A DNA stretch of 64,000 nucleotides, from assembly GCF_900005615.1 (NCBI RefSeq), contig NZ_LN832559.1:1-64000 (forward strand), in the 5' to 3' direction. Position 1 is the stretch's first letter; each line of letters starts with the position of its first letter. Source of the DNA: Paracoccus aminovorans (lineage in GTDB: Bacteria; Pseudomonadota; Alphaproteobacteria; Rhodobacterales; Rhodobacteraceae). The notes beneath the pieces were generated by a model. The model was not told the origin of the DNA. It saw only the letters and a list, made by a program, of their open reading frames with translations, and made no database searches. The position numbers and the translations under genes were made by a program. This document shows positions 1 to 9,483 of the stretch, piece after piece.

Positions 1-362
1 GCGATGCCCAGATCCCGCGCCGTGCGGGCGCGCCCCGGGGCCGGCGCGGTCCAATAGGCGACGACGGTGGACCGCACGACCAGCACCAGCGTGATCAGCA
101 GGCTTTGCCACAGGAAGATCGTCTGGCTGAAGGGAATGACCAGCCGGGTCATCGGGGGCGAGCTGGCGGCGACATAGCCGGTGATCGCCACCATCGCCAT
201 CTGCATGGTGAAGGGAATCAGGCTCCAGAACCCTTCCCCGAAGGCGACCGACACCTGATGTGGCGACGCGCCGATCGCCATCGCCCCCAGTGCCACGACG
301 ACCAGGGTCAGCGCCACGAAAACGTAGGCGTCGGGATACCATTTCTCGCACCACTGCGTCAC
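1..362 (-). CDS. AtoE-like short-chain fatty acid permease, partial and internally deleted
   Basis: This reading frame enters from the window edge. Its first ~75 residues match the N-terminus of the SCFA_trans/AtoE family: a W-x-P-D-a-x-V-F opening, a hydrophobic helix, then GFWSLIPF-MQMAMVAITGY-VAASSPP. After that the frame jumps to an IPFSQTIF segment that, from memory of the family, normally lies about 100 residues later; the first transmembrane block with its NWG and GLSGS motifs is missing. There is no stop or frameshift at the join. The GTG at 362 is the start closest to the family N-terminus; a GTG further upstream is possible. It lies downstream of madM behind a strong hairpin. It was probably a carboxylate permease and is probably no longer functional. 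Confidence 0.55.
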   Translation of the reverse strand, partial: MTQWCEKWYPDAYVFVALTLVVVALGAMAIGASPHQVSVAFGEGFWSLIPFTMQMAMVAITGYVAASSPPMTRLVIPFSQTIFLWQSLLITLVLVVRSTVVAYWTAPAPGRARTARDLGI

Positions 363-413
363 GCGCGGCCGATTTGCCGATCTATGTCCATAGCCGGCGA
401 GCACCGCGAAAGC

Positions 414-437
414 CGCCCGGGGAAAAAGCCCCGGGCG
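414..437 (-). terminator. Strong hairpin after madM
   Basis: A perfect 9-bp inverted repeat, CGCCCGGGG and CCCCGGGCG, surrounds a 6-nt loop in the gap between madM and the following permease gene. There is no clear T-run after the stem, so it is terminator-like rather than a proven intrinsic terminator. Confidence 0.5.
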
Positions 438-476
438 ACTCGGATCGCCGCTGCGGCGTACGCCAGGCGGAGACGT

Positions 477-1241
477 TCAGCCGCCCACGGCCGCACGGAT
501 CAGGAAATAGATGACCGAGGGACCGAAGAGGCAGCCGAGGCCGGTGTAGAAAGTCGCAGTCATGGCACCATAGGGCACCAGCCGCTTGTCGGTCGCCGCA
601 AGCCCGCCGGCCACACCACTCGTAGTTCCCATCAACCCGCCATAGGCCATCGCCGCCTTGGGATTGTTCAATCCGATAAGCGGCGCGATGAAGGGTGTGC
701 CGATCATCACCATCACGGACTTCACCAGACCGGCCGCGACCGACAGTGCCACGACTTCGCTCGATGCGCCCAGTGCCGAGCCGGTGACGGGGCCGACGAT
801 ATAGGTCGCGGCCCCTGCGCCCAGCGTCGTCATACTAACCGCATCGGTATAGCCGAACATCACCGCGATCAGCGCACCGATGATGAAGGACAGGAAGATG
901 CCGAGGAACAGCGACACGACGCCGACAACGCCCGAGCGCCGGATCTCGGCCAGATCGACGCCATAGGCGGTCGAGACGATGGCGAAGTCGCGCAGCATCG
1001 CGCCGCCCATGATGCCGAGCCCGGCGAACAGCGGCACATCGGCAAGCCCCTTGGTGCCGCCGGTGAAGGCGCCGCCGACATAGGCCAGCACGAGGCCGAC
1101 GATGATGGCCACGGCCGAGCCGTGCAGCCGCCCACCCGTGAGATGGTGCGACAGGTAGTAGCTGCCCCACATCACCGCGCCGATGATGACGAAAGCGAAC
1201 AGCAGCCCGTTCTTGATCAGGACTTCCGAGATCAGCTCCAT
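477..1241 (-). CDS. madM: Malonate transporter subunit MadM
   Basis: A 254-residue, very hydrophobic inner-membrane protein with many predicted transmembrane segments and glycine-rich loops (GGLMGTTSGVAGGLAATD near the C-terminus), at the usual length for MadM. In the family MadM works with MadL as a sodium-dependent malonate importer. It starts 3 nt after the madL stop codon, so the two are surely co-transcribed and probably translationally coupled. The location at the end of a matA-matB-madL-madM run fixes malonate as the likely substrate. No defect is visible. Confidence 0.9.
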   Translation of the reverse strand: MELISEVLIKNGLLFAFVIIGAVMWGSYYLSHHLTGGRLHGSAVAIIVGLVLAYVGGAFTGGTKGLADVPLFAGLGIMGGAMLRDFAIVSTAYGVDLAEIRRSGVVGVVSLFLGIFLSFIIGALIAVMFGYTDAVSMTTLGAGAATYIVGPVTGSALGASSEVVALSVAAGLVKSVMVMIGTPFIAPLIGLNNPKAAMAYGGLMGTTSGVAGGLAATDKRLVPYGAMTATFYTGLGCLFGPSVIYFLIRAAVGG

Positions 1242-1244
1242 CGC

Positions 1245-1640
1245 TCAGACCTCCTCTTCTTCGCTGACCGGCGGCAGCGGCGCCTCGGCCCCGCCGATCC
1301 GCGCCACGGCGGGGACCAGCGCCCAGCACAGAACGGTCGCGCCGGCCCCGGCAAGAAAGGCCACCGGCCCGCCGCCGACCGCGGCGACCACGTTCTGCGT
1401 CGAAGCCATGGCGACGACGATAGGGATATACATCGCGCTCCAGAACAGCACGCCCTCGGCGCTGTGCTGCGGGAAATGCCCGGCGCGGCGCAGCCGGTCG
1501 GTCAGGACGATCAGCATCAGCATGGCAAAGCCGACGCCCCCCACGTTCGAATCGACACCCAGCAACACACCCAGCGCATCGCCGACGATCATGCCCGCAA
1601 GCAGGCAGGCCGCCAGCACGGCCACCCCGTAGATAATCAT
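1245..1640 (-). CDS. madL: Malonate transporter subunit MadL
   Basis: A 131-residue membrane protein of the usual MadL length with about four hydrophobic helices and the family-like LLAGMIVGDALGVLLGVDSNVGG stretch early on (residues roughly 12-35, given here only as a landmark). It is the small partner of MadM in the malonate:sodium symporter. It is followed at once by madM and preceded at a 61-nt distance by matB on the same strand. The start ATG has a GGGAGG-type ribosome site a few bases upstream. Confidence 0.9.
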   Translation of the reverse strand: MIIYGVAVLAACLLAGMIVGDALGVLLGVDSNVGGVGFAMLMLIVLTDRLRRAGHFPQHSAEGVLFWSAMYIPIVVAMASTQNVVAAVGGGPVAFLAGAGATVLCWALVPAVARIGGAEAPLPPVSEEEEV

Positions 1641-1701
1641 GGTTCACTCCTCCCTGGAACGGCGGCGGCCGCCCTTTTCCTCCGCGGCGCCGCCTCTTGG
1701 T

Positions 1702-3210
1702 TCAGTTGTAAAGACCGGCGTAGGTCTTGCGCAGCTCGGCCTTCTGGACCTTGCCCATGACGTTGCGCGGCAGTTCGGCAGTGAAAAGCACCCGCTTCGG
1801 CTGCTTGTAGCGCGCCAGCCTGTCGCCGATGCCGGCAAGCACCGCAGCCTCGTCCAGTTCCGCACCGGGCTGGGGCACGACCACGGCGGTCACGCCCTCG
1901 CCCAGATCGGGATGCGGCAGGCCGATGACCGCGCTTTCCACCACACCGGGAAGGTCGTCGATCAGCCCCTCGATTTCCTTGGGATAGACGTTGTAGCCGC
2001 CCGAGATCACCAGGTCCTTGTCGCGGCCGACGATACGCAGATAGCCGTCGTCGCCGATCTGGCCCAGGTCGCCGGTGATGAAGAAGCGGTCGGGACGGAA
2101 TTCCGAGGCGGTCTTTTCCGGCATCTGCCAGTAGCCTTCGAAAACGTTCGGGCCGCGCACCTCGATGGCGCCGATATCGCCCTGGGGCAGCGGCTGGCCG
2201 GTCTCGCGGTCGGTGATGCGGATCTCGATCCCCGGCAGGGCCATGCCCACGGCGCCGGGCTTTCGCGCTCCGTCATAGGGGTTGGTGGTGATCATGCAGG
2301 TTTCGGTCATGCCGTAGCGTTCGAGGATCGCGTGGCCGGTGCGCTCCTGGAAACTGCGGTGATCCTCGGCCAGCAGCGGGGCCGAGCCAGAGACGAACAG
2401 CCGCATCCTGGCGGTCGCGTCGCGGTCCAGCCGGTCGGATTTCAGCAGCCTGGTATAAAAGGTCGGCACGCCCATCAGCACTGTGGCATCCGCCATCAGG
2501 TCGATGATCTGGTCGGGATCGAATTTCGTCAGCCAGATCATCGTCGCACCCGAGACGATGGACATGTTCGCGGCGACGAACAGCCCGTGGGTGTGAAAGA
2601 TCGGCAGGGCGTGGATCAGTCGGTCCTCACTGGTGTAGCGCCAGCTTTCCAGCAGCGCGGCGGTGTTCGAGGCCAGGTTGCCATGAGTCAGCACCGCGCC
2701 CTTGGACCGCCCGGTCGTCCCCGAGGTATAGAGGATCGCCGCGGGCTCGGACATCGCGCGCTCAACGCGGTCGGCCAGCGGGCTGGCGGCATCGGCCAGA
2801 GCCATCAGCGTGCCGTCGCCGTCGGCACCAAGGCTTTCGACGCGCAGGCTGTCGGTTTCGCGGGTCTTGTGCTCGGCCAGCGTCGGGAGGGTGCAGACGA
2901 ACAGGCGCGGGCTGGCATCGCCCAGGAAATAGTCGATCTCGGCCCCTGTATAGGCAGTATTCAGCGGCAGGTATACGCCGCCCACCTGCAGCGTGGCGAG
3001 ATAGAGGCAGATCGCCTCGGCGCTCTTGTCTGCCTGGACCGCGACCCGGTCGCCGGGCCGGACGCCGATATCGGTCAATACTCGGGACAGGCGCCAGACC
3101 AGGTCGCGCGTGCCGGCATAAGTGGTGTCGGGCTGGCCCGGCCGCTCGAACAGCGCCTTGTCCGGATGGGCCTCGGCCGAGGCGATGAAGCTCTCGTGGA
3201 TCGTCTGCAT
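1702..3210 (-). CDS. matB: Malonyl-CoA synthetase MatB
   Basis: A 502-residue member of the adenylate-forming (ANL) superfamily that ligates malonate to CoA with ATP, the step after uptake. Visible motifs in order are the phosphate loop YTSGTTGRSKGA (~165), the substrate region HALPIFHTHGLF (~205), YGMTET (~300), the hinge ITGDLG (~370) and the C-terminal catalytic lysine region LPRNVMGKVQK (~485). Length and motifs are those of MatB/RpfM-type malonyl-CoA synthetases. The gene lies 21 nt after matA with a GGGAGG ribosome site, and upstream of madLM, so the operon makes and feeds malonyl-CoA. No defect is visible. Confidence 0.92.
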   Translation of the reverse strand: MQTIHESFIASAEAHPDKALFERPGQPDTTYAGTRDLVWRLSRVLTDIGVRPGDRVAVQADKSAEAICLYLATLQVGGVYLPLNTAYTGAEIDYFLGDASPRLFVCTLPTLAEHKTRETDSLRVESLGADGDGTLMALADAASPLADRVERAMSEPAAILYTSGTTGRSKGAVLTHGNLASNTAALLESWRYTSEDRLIHALPIFHTHGLFVAANMSIVSGATMIWLTKFDPDQIIDLMADATVLMGVPTFYTRLLKSDRLDRDATARMRLFVSGSAPLLAEDHRSFQERTGHAILERYGMTETCMITTNPYDGARKPGAVGMALPGIEIRITDRETGQPLPQGDIGAIEVRGPNVFEGYWQMPEKTASEFRPDRFFITGDLGQIGDDGYLRIVGRDKDLVISGGYNVYPKEIEGLIDDLPGVVESAVIGLPHPDLGEGVTAVVVPQPGAELDEAAVLAGIGDRLARYKQPKRVLFTAELPRNVMGKVQKAELRKTYAGLYN

Positions 3211-3231
3211 ATGGTTCCTCCCTTGTGCAAT

Positions 3232-4566
3232 TCAGCGCGACAGGATGGCCGCCAGCGGGGCACCCGTCGCAATGGTTCCATCGCGGACGAAGGCTTCGTG
3301 CTGGGCCTCGATCGCGGCGGGTTCGTAAAGGTAATTGATCATAAGGCCATGAGCCCGTTCCAGCGCGGCCTCGGACAGGTCGGCGGGCCAATTGATCCGC
3401 CAAGCGGCGGCACCATTGCCCAGATGGAAGCGCGCCACGGGATCGCGCGGCGCCCCCGTGCGGGTTCTGGCCGTGGTGAAATAGGTCGCGGCCAGGGCTT
3501 CGACGCCGGGTTTCAGCCGCGCGGCTTCCTGCGGGTCGTCCCTCCATGTCCCTGACGCCAGTTCGGCGGCCAGTTCCACGCTCCGCGGATCCTCGTTCCC
3601 GTCCAGCCAAGCGGCAAATCCCGGTGCTGGCGACAGGGTGACGAAGGTTTTCAACGTGGGCAATTCGGCCACCAGTTCGCTGACGACCTGCTTGATGAGG
3701 AAATTGCCGAAAGAGACGCCCTTCAGTCCCGCAAGGGTGTTGTTGATGGAGTAGAACACGGCGGTATCGGCTTCTTCCGCCTCGCCCTTGGCCGGCGCGG
3801 TCAAAATTGGGGCGATTTCCGAGGGGATTTCGTTCATCAGCGCGACCTCGATGAAGATCAACGGCTCATCGCCGGTCGCCGGGTGGAAAAAGGCGTAGAA
3901 GCGACGATCCACCGGGTCGAGGCGGCGACGCAGATCCTGCCATCCCTTCATCGGATGCACCGATTCATAGGCCATGATCTTTTCCAGAACGGCGGCGGGG
4001 GTGGACCAGTCGATCCGGTCGATCCTCAGGAAACCGCGATTGAACCACGATCCGAAAAGGTGGGCAAAATCGGCGTCCAGCGGTGCCAGTTCGGGGTCCT
4101 TGCGCATCGCCGCCAGCAGATCGGCCCGCATATGCACCAGCCGCAGGGTCGCGCCGGGCGCGGTGTTCAGGCGCCGTAGCAGGGTCTGCCGCCGGGGCTC
4201 GGTCGCCTCGAACAGCGGCACCAGCGTCCGGGCCGAGGGATCGGCGTCATAGGCTGCGAAATTTTTGCGGATCGCGTCGGGATCGGCGCCGAAGCGGTCG
4301 CGCAGCAGCATGAAGAAATTGCGCCGCTGGTCGGCATCCAACTCGTCATAGGCCGCCAGTGCTTGTTCGGCGACGGCGACCCGCGCCGCATCGCCGATGC
4401 GATCCATCAGCACGTCGCAGGCCGCCGCCAGTCGTTCGGGGGCGGGGCGAGCCAGCGCCTTGCGCATCGCGGTCTCGTCCGCCGGATTCGCTTCCCGGCC
4501 GCGCCGGTCCGAGCCGGTGATCGCCTGAACCAGATCATTCAGAAAAGTCAATTTCGGTCGTGGCAT
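3232..4566 (-). CDS. matA: Malonyl-CoA decarboxylase MatA
   Basis: A 444-residue protein of the MCD family that converts malonyl-CoA to acetyl-CoA and CO2. The N-terminal helical part is followed by the acetyltransferase-fold catalytic part with family-like stretches VHPMKGWQDLRRRLDP, HPATGDEPLIFIEVAL, FYSINNTLAGLKG-VSFGNFLIKQV and the RFHLGNGA motif. The C-terminus carries the FH-x-NGA and NYLY signatures in the expected order. I chose the ATG at 4566 because an AGGAGG ribosome site ends 6 nt upstream; a longer reading frame exists but would run through the operator into the matR side. It is the first gene of the matA-matB-madL-madM operon, which the divergent regulator MatR faces. Confidence 0.92.
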   Translation of the reverse strand: MPRPKLTFLNDLVQAITGSDRRGREANPADETAMRKALARPAPERLAAACDVLMDRIGDAARVAVAEQALAAYDELDADQRRNFFMLLRDRFGADPDAIRKNFAAYDADPSARTLVPLFEATEPRRQTLLRRLNTAPGATLRLVHMRADLLAAMRKDPELAPLDADFAHLFGSWFNRGFLRIDRIDWSTPAAVLEKIMAYESVHPMKGWQDLRRRLDPVDRRFYAFFHPATGDEPLIFIEVALMNEIPSEIAPILTAPAKGEAEEADTAVFYSINNTLAGLKGVSFGNFLIKQVVSELVAELPTLKTFVTLSPAPGFAAWLDGNEDPRSVELAAELASGTWRDDPQEAARLKPGVEALAATYFTTARTRTGAPRDPVARFHLGNGAAAWRINWPADLSEAALERAHGLMINYLYEPAAIEAQHEAFVRDGTIATGAPLAAILSR

Positions 4567-4605
4567 GATGAATCCTCCTGGCGGCGTTATATGTGAAAAC
4601 AATAT

Positions 4606-4619
4606 TGTTGTATACAACA
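4606..4619. promoter_or_regulatory. MatR operator
   Basis: A perfect 14-bp palindrome, TGTTGTATACAACA, lies between the divergent matA and matR starts. Its core TTGTATACAA matches the TTGTA-TACAA type operator described for MatR of the FadR/GntR family in rhizobia. It sits 40 nt upstream of matA and directly upstream of the likely matR start, so binding would shut both promoters until malonate is present. Confidence 0.8.
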
Positions 4620-4622
4620 TCA

Positions 4623-5360
4623 ATGATGATGGACAATTCAGCGGGGAGTGTGAATAGTTCAATATCGGCAGAGGTTTGCGAAAGGACAGCCGTGGCGGCG
4701 AAGGACAGGCTAACCACCCAGCAGATCCGGCAGGTGTTGGAAAACGCTATCGTGGACGGACGATTCGGCCCCGACCAGAGGCTGGACCCAGAGAGCCTCG
4801 CGACCGAGTTTTCCTGTTCGCGCACCCCGATCCGCGAGGCATTGCAGGCGCTGGAGGCTTCGGGCCTGGTCCGGGTCGAGCCCAAGCGCGGCACTTTCGT
4901 CACCGAACTGGGCATCGTCGATCTGACCGAACGTTTCGAGGTCATGGCCGAGCTTGAGGCGATGTGCGCCCGACTGGCCGCCGCACGGGCCGACACCGAC
5001 GACCTTGACCGCATCCGAGCGGCACAGGCCCTGTGCGAGCAGGCGGCGGGGACCGGCGACAGCGACGCCTACTACCACCGCAACACAGCCTTTCATCACG
5101 CGGTTTATGCCGCGTCGGGCAACCGCTTCCTGGAAGCCGAGGCACAGAGATTGCAGACCATACTGCAACCCTATCGCCGCCGGCAGCTTCACTTGCGCGG
5201 CCGGATGATGCGCTCGCTGGACGAACACCGTCGCATCATGGCCCGGATCGAGGCCGGTGATGCCGAAGGGGCGTGCGCGGAAATGAACGCCCATGTCATC
5301 ATCCAGGGCGACCGTTTCCACGAATTGATCGCTTCGCTGCGCGTGGCGGAGAAGAATTGA
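4623..5360 (+). CDS. matR: GntR/FadR-family malonate regulator MatR
   Basis: A GntR-family repressor with an N-terminal winged helix (residues ~20-85, with SRTPIREALQALEASGLV and RGTFV signatures) and a C-terminal all-helical FCD ligand domain with the expected metal-ligand histidines (NTAFHHAVYAASGNRFL and DEHRRIMARIEAGD). It should sense malonate and control the divergent matAB-madLM operon. The frame is open from 4593, but that start would place the operator inside the gene; the ATG run at 4623-4631 is the more sensible start. It is divergent from matA, the usual arrangement. Confidence 0.85.
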   Translation: MMMDNSAGSVNSSISAEVCERTAVAAKDRLTTQQIRQVLENAIVDGRFGPDQRLDPESLATEFSCSRTPIREALQALEASGLVRVEPKRGTFVTELGIVDLTERFEVMAELEAMCARLAAARADTDDLDRIRAAQALCEQAAGTGDSDAYYHRNTAFHHAVYAASGNRFLEAEAQRLQTILQPYRRRQLHLRGRMMRSLDEHRRIMARIEAGDAEGACAEMNAHVIIQGDRFHELIASLRVAEKN

Positions 5361-5555
5361 TGAAGAGAGTCGGTTTCGGGCTCCCAGGTCCAGAGCGTGG
5401 CACCCGCAGTTCTGCTTGGTTTCGGCGAAGGCGTTTCCTGTCCGGCAGCCCCACCCGAGCGCCTGGTATGCCGAGTGGACGCGCTGCGAGGAAACTAGCG
5501 CCGCACATAGGCCGATATTCCTTTCCAAGAAGACCACCTGCCGTTCGATGATCGA

Positions 5556-5738
5556 CTACAGCGCGGCTGTGGCGGGGGGCTGCTGCTTGTATCCCAGAGC
5601 AAGGTTTGCGGCGCGGACAACGTAGCGTGAAATTCCGCAGGACAGCCCGGTATGGGCGCCGACAGCCGCGAAAACGTCGGGATAGGCGCGTGCCAGGATC
5701 ACGGCTACTGTTCCGCCTGCCGACAAGCCGGGGACGAA
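5556..5738 (-). pseudogene. Fragment of a PHB-depolymerase-family esterase
   Basis: About 60 residues resemble the nucleophile-elbow region of extracellular PHB depolymerase-family esterases: PGLSAGGTVAVILARAYPDVFAAVGAHTGL, with the lipase box G-L-S-A-G. No catalytic Asp/His region and no N-terminal half can be found in any frame nearby. The fragment lies in a 640-nt stretch (5361-6002) between matR and the TRAP permease in which I see no intact gene. Confidence 0.55.
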
Positions 5739-6002
5739 AGCGGCCGTACTGGAAAGTCGAGAATCCTGAGTGAGCAGTAATGCGCGGCAACATATCATTG
5801 TTGACGCGGCTTCTCCGAAGAGAATGTACCAGCGAGCCCGGGATCTGGCACATGATGACTACGGTCACCTTACCAGATGTCCGCAAAGGCACGGATCAAC
5901 GACAGGTATTGCCTGCCTGACGCTGTTGTTCGAGGCGCGGCTATTTCACTACTTGGGCCGATGCAGAGTGCATCCCGGACCGGCTGCTTCAAATCCCCCG
6001 CG

Positions 6003-8068
6003 TCATGCTGCAGACGCTTGCCCCGGACCGGTGCGTTCCGCGAAATATTGCCGCAGAACAACCAGGCCGAGGATTGCCGCACCGATTGCGGTAGAGATCA
6101 TCTCCGGCGCGATCATCATCAGCGCTGCGATGGGCAGAAGCATTCGCTCAACCAGCAGCAGCGGTCCAAGAAGCCAGTTCGTGATCGCTGCCGACAGGGC
6201 CACGATGCCCAGTACCGCGCCGGTGAAGGCCAGCAGGAAATCGGGCAGCGTGAAGGATTGCGTCACCAGCAGCAACGAGGGCGAGAAGACGAAGACGAAG
6301 GGCACCATGGCCTTGCCCATTGACAGCCGGAAGGCGGTGTTGCCGGCCTTGAAGCCGTTTGCGCCCGCGATCCCAGCGCCGGCATAGGCCGCCAGCGCCA
6401 CCGGCGGCGTCACGTCGGCCAGAACGCCGAAATAGAAGACGAAGAAATGCGCCACCAGCGGTTCGACATTCATCATGCCCAGGACGGGGGCGGCCACGGC
6501 GACCATGATGATGTAGTTTGCCGTCGTGGGCACGCCGCAGCCCATCAGGACGCAGACCACCGCCGTCATCAGCAGCGTGAAGAGCAATGTCAGCGTCTGG
6601 ATGCTGAACAGCTCGAACGGCAGGCCGGCCAGCAGCCCGTGCAGCCCGGCGGCCCAGTTCGCCGCGACCGAGGTGACCATGAAGGCGATCTTGAAGCCCA
6701 CGCCGGTCAGGGTGACGATGCCGATCACCACGCCGACCAGCGCCGCCGCCGCCGTTACCGCCAGTGATTGCCGTGCGCCGGAGACGAATCCGTCGTAGAT
6801 GCCGGCGCCGGTTTCCCTGATGCCCTCCAATATACCGGCCGCCATGATCCGCTGGATCAGATAGACGACGATGCAGGCGGTGATGGCCCAGAAGGCCGAC
6901 AGGAAGGGCGTGCGGCCCGACATCAACATCCACACGAGCAGCACCAGCGGGAATACCGATAGCCAGCCCTCACGCAGGACTTTCCACGCCTTGGGCAGTT
7001 CCTCCTGGCGCAGGCCGCGGATGCCGAGGCGCTTGGCCTCCAGATGCACCTGAACCAGCACGCCAAAGAAATGCATGAAGGCCGGGACGATGGCGGCGAT
7101 CAGGATGGTGCGCAGGGGGATGCCCAGGTACTCGACCATCAGGAAGGCGACCGCGCCCATGACCGGCGGCGTGATCTGCCCGCCGGTCGAGGATGCCGCC
7201 TCGACCGCAGCTGCGAAATGGCGCTTGAAGCCGATTTTGATCATGGCTGGGATGGTCAGCGCGCCGGTGGTCACCGTATTGGCGATGGACGAGCCCGAAA
7301 TCGTGCCCAGCATTGCCGAGGAAATGACCGAAACCTTGGCCGGCCCGCCGGCGAAGCGCCCGGCCAGCGCGGTCGCCAGGTCTATGAAAAGCTGCCCCAG
7401 TCCGATCTTCTGCGCCATGACGCCGAACAGCACGAAGTGGAACACATAGGTGGCGATCACGCCAAGCGCGGTGCCGTAGATGCCCTGCGAGGTCAGATAG
7501 AGGTGGTTGATGATCGTCCTCCAGTCCGCGCCGGGATGGACCAGGATGCCGGGCATCGACTTTCCGAAATAGGCATAGCAGATGAAGAGGGCCGCGATGA
7601 CCGGTAGCGGCCAGCCCATCGAGCGGCGCACGGCCTCCATCAGCACGACCAGCAGCACCGTGCCCATGGCGATGTCGATGGGCAGCGGGTTACCGACGCG
7701 GAACTGCAACTGGTCATAGATCCAGGGCACATAGAAGGCACTGACCGCGCCTCCGATGGCCAGGATCCAATCCGTTACCGGAACGCCCAGGATGGCGAAG
7801 CCGTCGGTCTTGTGGCGGTTCTTCGCCAGGGCCGAGAAGCTGAGGAAAATGACGAACAGCGACACACCCATGTGCAGACCGCGGTGCGTGGTCGCGCGCG
7901 GAATACCGAAGCCCGCCGTATAGAAGTGATAGCAGGACAGCAGAAACAGGATCACCCCGGTCAGAATGGCGACGGGACGCGTCACCGTGCGAAAGCGGGC
8001 CTCGGGGTCGTATTCCTCTTCCAGCGCGCGAAGCTGATCCTCGGAAAGCTGGGGGTGGTCTGGGTCAT
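6003..8068 (-). CDS. TRAP transporter fused permease (4TM/12TM), likely one-base frameshift at the start
   Basis: About 690 residues with some 17-18 hydrophobic segments, matching fused DctQ-DctM permeases of TAXI-type TRAP transporters: an N-terminal small-subunit part, then the large-subunit part with GRFAGGPAKVSVISSAMLGTISGSS and GQITPPVMGAVAFLM signatures. The open frame extends to an ATG at 8126 without a good ribosome site. The natural start is the ATG at 8066-8068, which has a GCAGGA site and would read MTQTTPQLSEDQL if the five-base G run at 8050-8054 had one more base. I infer a homopolymer deletion, real or a sequencing error. The TAXI gene lies upstream in the same operon. Confidence 0.8.
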
Positions 8069-8149
8069 GCGGAATTCCTGCCGTGCAGTTCAAAGGCCAA
8101 GGGATACGGCCGAAACTCGGCCGCATCCCCCGTCGGCTTGCGTGCCTGC

Positions 8150-9156
8150 CTACTCCAGCTTGCCGGCCTCTTTGTAGAAACGCTCGGCGCCGGGGTGGAA
8201 GGGGATACCGGCACCCAGAGTCGCATTGTCCAGGGTGATCTGTTTGCCCTTGGCATGGCCGGCGGCGAACAGTTTCTGGGTGTTCTCGTTATAAAGGGCC
8301 TTGGTGATGCCATAGATCAGCTCTTCGGGCTGGTCGGCGCTGGTTACAAGCTGCGCCCCGACCGAGAGGGTGGAGGCGTCGGCATCCTGCCCTTCATAGG
8401 TCCCGGCCGGAACGGTGTCGGCGGCAAAGAAGCTGTAGGTCTCGCGCAGCTTGTCGGCCTCTGGGCCGGCGATGGGCACCAAGGTTACGTCGTGCTGGCT
8501 GGCGAGTTCCGCGATCGCGCCTGCCGGGTAGCCGCCGACGAAGAAAAAGGCGTCCATCGCGCCGTCGCGCATCCGGTCCGCCGCCTGGTCCGGCTTGAGA
8601 TATTCCGGGGTAATGTCCTTTTCGGACAAGTCGTATGCTTCAAGGATGATCTTGGCATCGACCAGCGTGCCCGAACCGGGCTCATCCAGCGACACCCGCT
8701 TTCCCTTGAGGTCGGCGACCGAAGCAACGCCCGCGTCCTTGCGCGCCACCAGATGGATGCTTTCCGGATAGAGGTTGGCGATCAGCCGAAGCTTTTCGAC
8801 GGCAGGCTGACCCTCCCACCAGCCAGTGCCGGTTTGCGCCCAATAGGCTACGTCGGACTGGCTGAAGCCGGCTTCCATGGCGCCGCCGTTGATCGCGTTG
8901 ACATTACCCACGGACCGTTCGAACCCACCGCCGTCGAAACCAGCCCCGGCACTCCGCAAGAACCGCCATCCTCGCAGGCGCGCGAGCCTGGTGCGTTGGA
9001 GATCGCATTCGCGATCAATCCACCGATCGGGTAACAGGTGCCGGCCGTGCCGCCGGTGCCGATGCGAAAGAACGACATCTCTTGCGCCGAAGCGGCTGGG
9101 CCGAGCGAGGCGGCGATGGCAATGGCGCCGAGGAATGTCCTGAATTTCGTCTGCAT
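8150..9156 (-). pseudogene. TAXI family TRAP solute-binding protein, frameshifted
   Basis: The N-terminus is a clear signal peptide (MQTKFRTFLGAIAIAASLGP then ASA) followed by FFRIGTGGTAGTCYPIGG, the TAXI hallmark. The second half in another frame reads NVNAINGGAMEAGFSQSDVAYW and on to a normal C-terminus (FYKEAGKLE). The two halves join at about 8914, where one base is missing: AACGGTCCGTGG should be AACGGTTCCGTGG to read SNGSVGNVNAINGG. With that base restored the protein would be about 336 residues, normal for the family, and would deliver a carboxylate or similar solute to the fused permease encoded just downstream. Either the gene is a young pseudogene or this is a sequencing error. Confidence 0.8.
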
Positions 9157-9266
9157 CTCCCTGTTGTATGGAACAAGGCCAGCCCAAGGGCATGGCGGCA
9201 GGCAACCGCAGTGGGCGATGAAAATGCGCTGTTGAGGGGCGTGCCTTGCAGCTGCCGTGCATATCC

Positions 9267-9278
9267 TTCGATATCGAA
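9267..9278. promoter_or_regulatory. Palindrome upstream of the TAXI-TRAP operon
   Basis: TTCGATATCGAA is a perfect 12-bp palindrome about 110 nt upstream of the TAXI start, in the 327-nt gap (9157-9483) before the phosphate permease. It could be an operator for either neighbour. Nothing else recognisable is in this gap. Confidence 0.3.
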
Positions 9279-9483
9279 ACCAGAGGATGCCGGGGGAATC
9301 ACGGACGTGCAGGACGATCTCGATCGACCGCCTTTACCCCAAACTGACGCTGATCGCGGCGATCATACCTGCGACGGTGAATAGCGTGACGCACGTGGAG
9401 CAACTGTGCACCTTCTTTTATCGGATCCGCCTTGCCAGGCCGTCGATTCCTTCATAGCACCCGGCGGAACAGAAAGGCGGAAC

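Noticed and set aside
105..3555. Long plus-strand open frames of 551 and 638 codons over madLM and matB
   Set aside because: They mirror the malonate genes, whose products are clearly recognisable on the minus strand; the antisense products are low-complexity H/R/D-rich sequence.
5371..5400. Short similarity (TCGGGCTCCCAGGTCCAG) to 22503-22530
   Set aside because: Only about 25 bases agree, with gaps, and no coding or terminal-repeat context supports a shared element.
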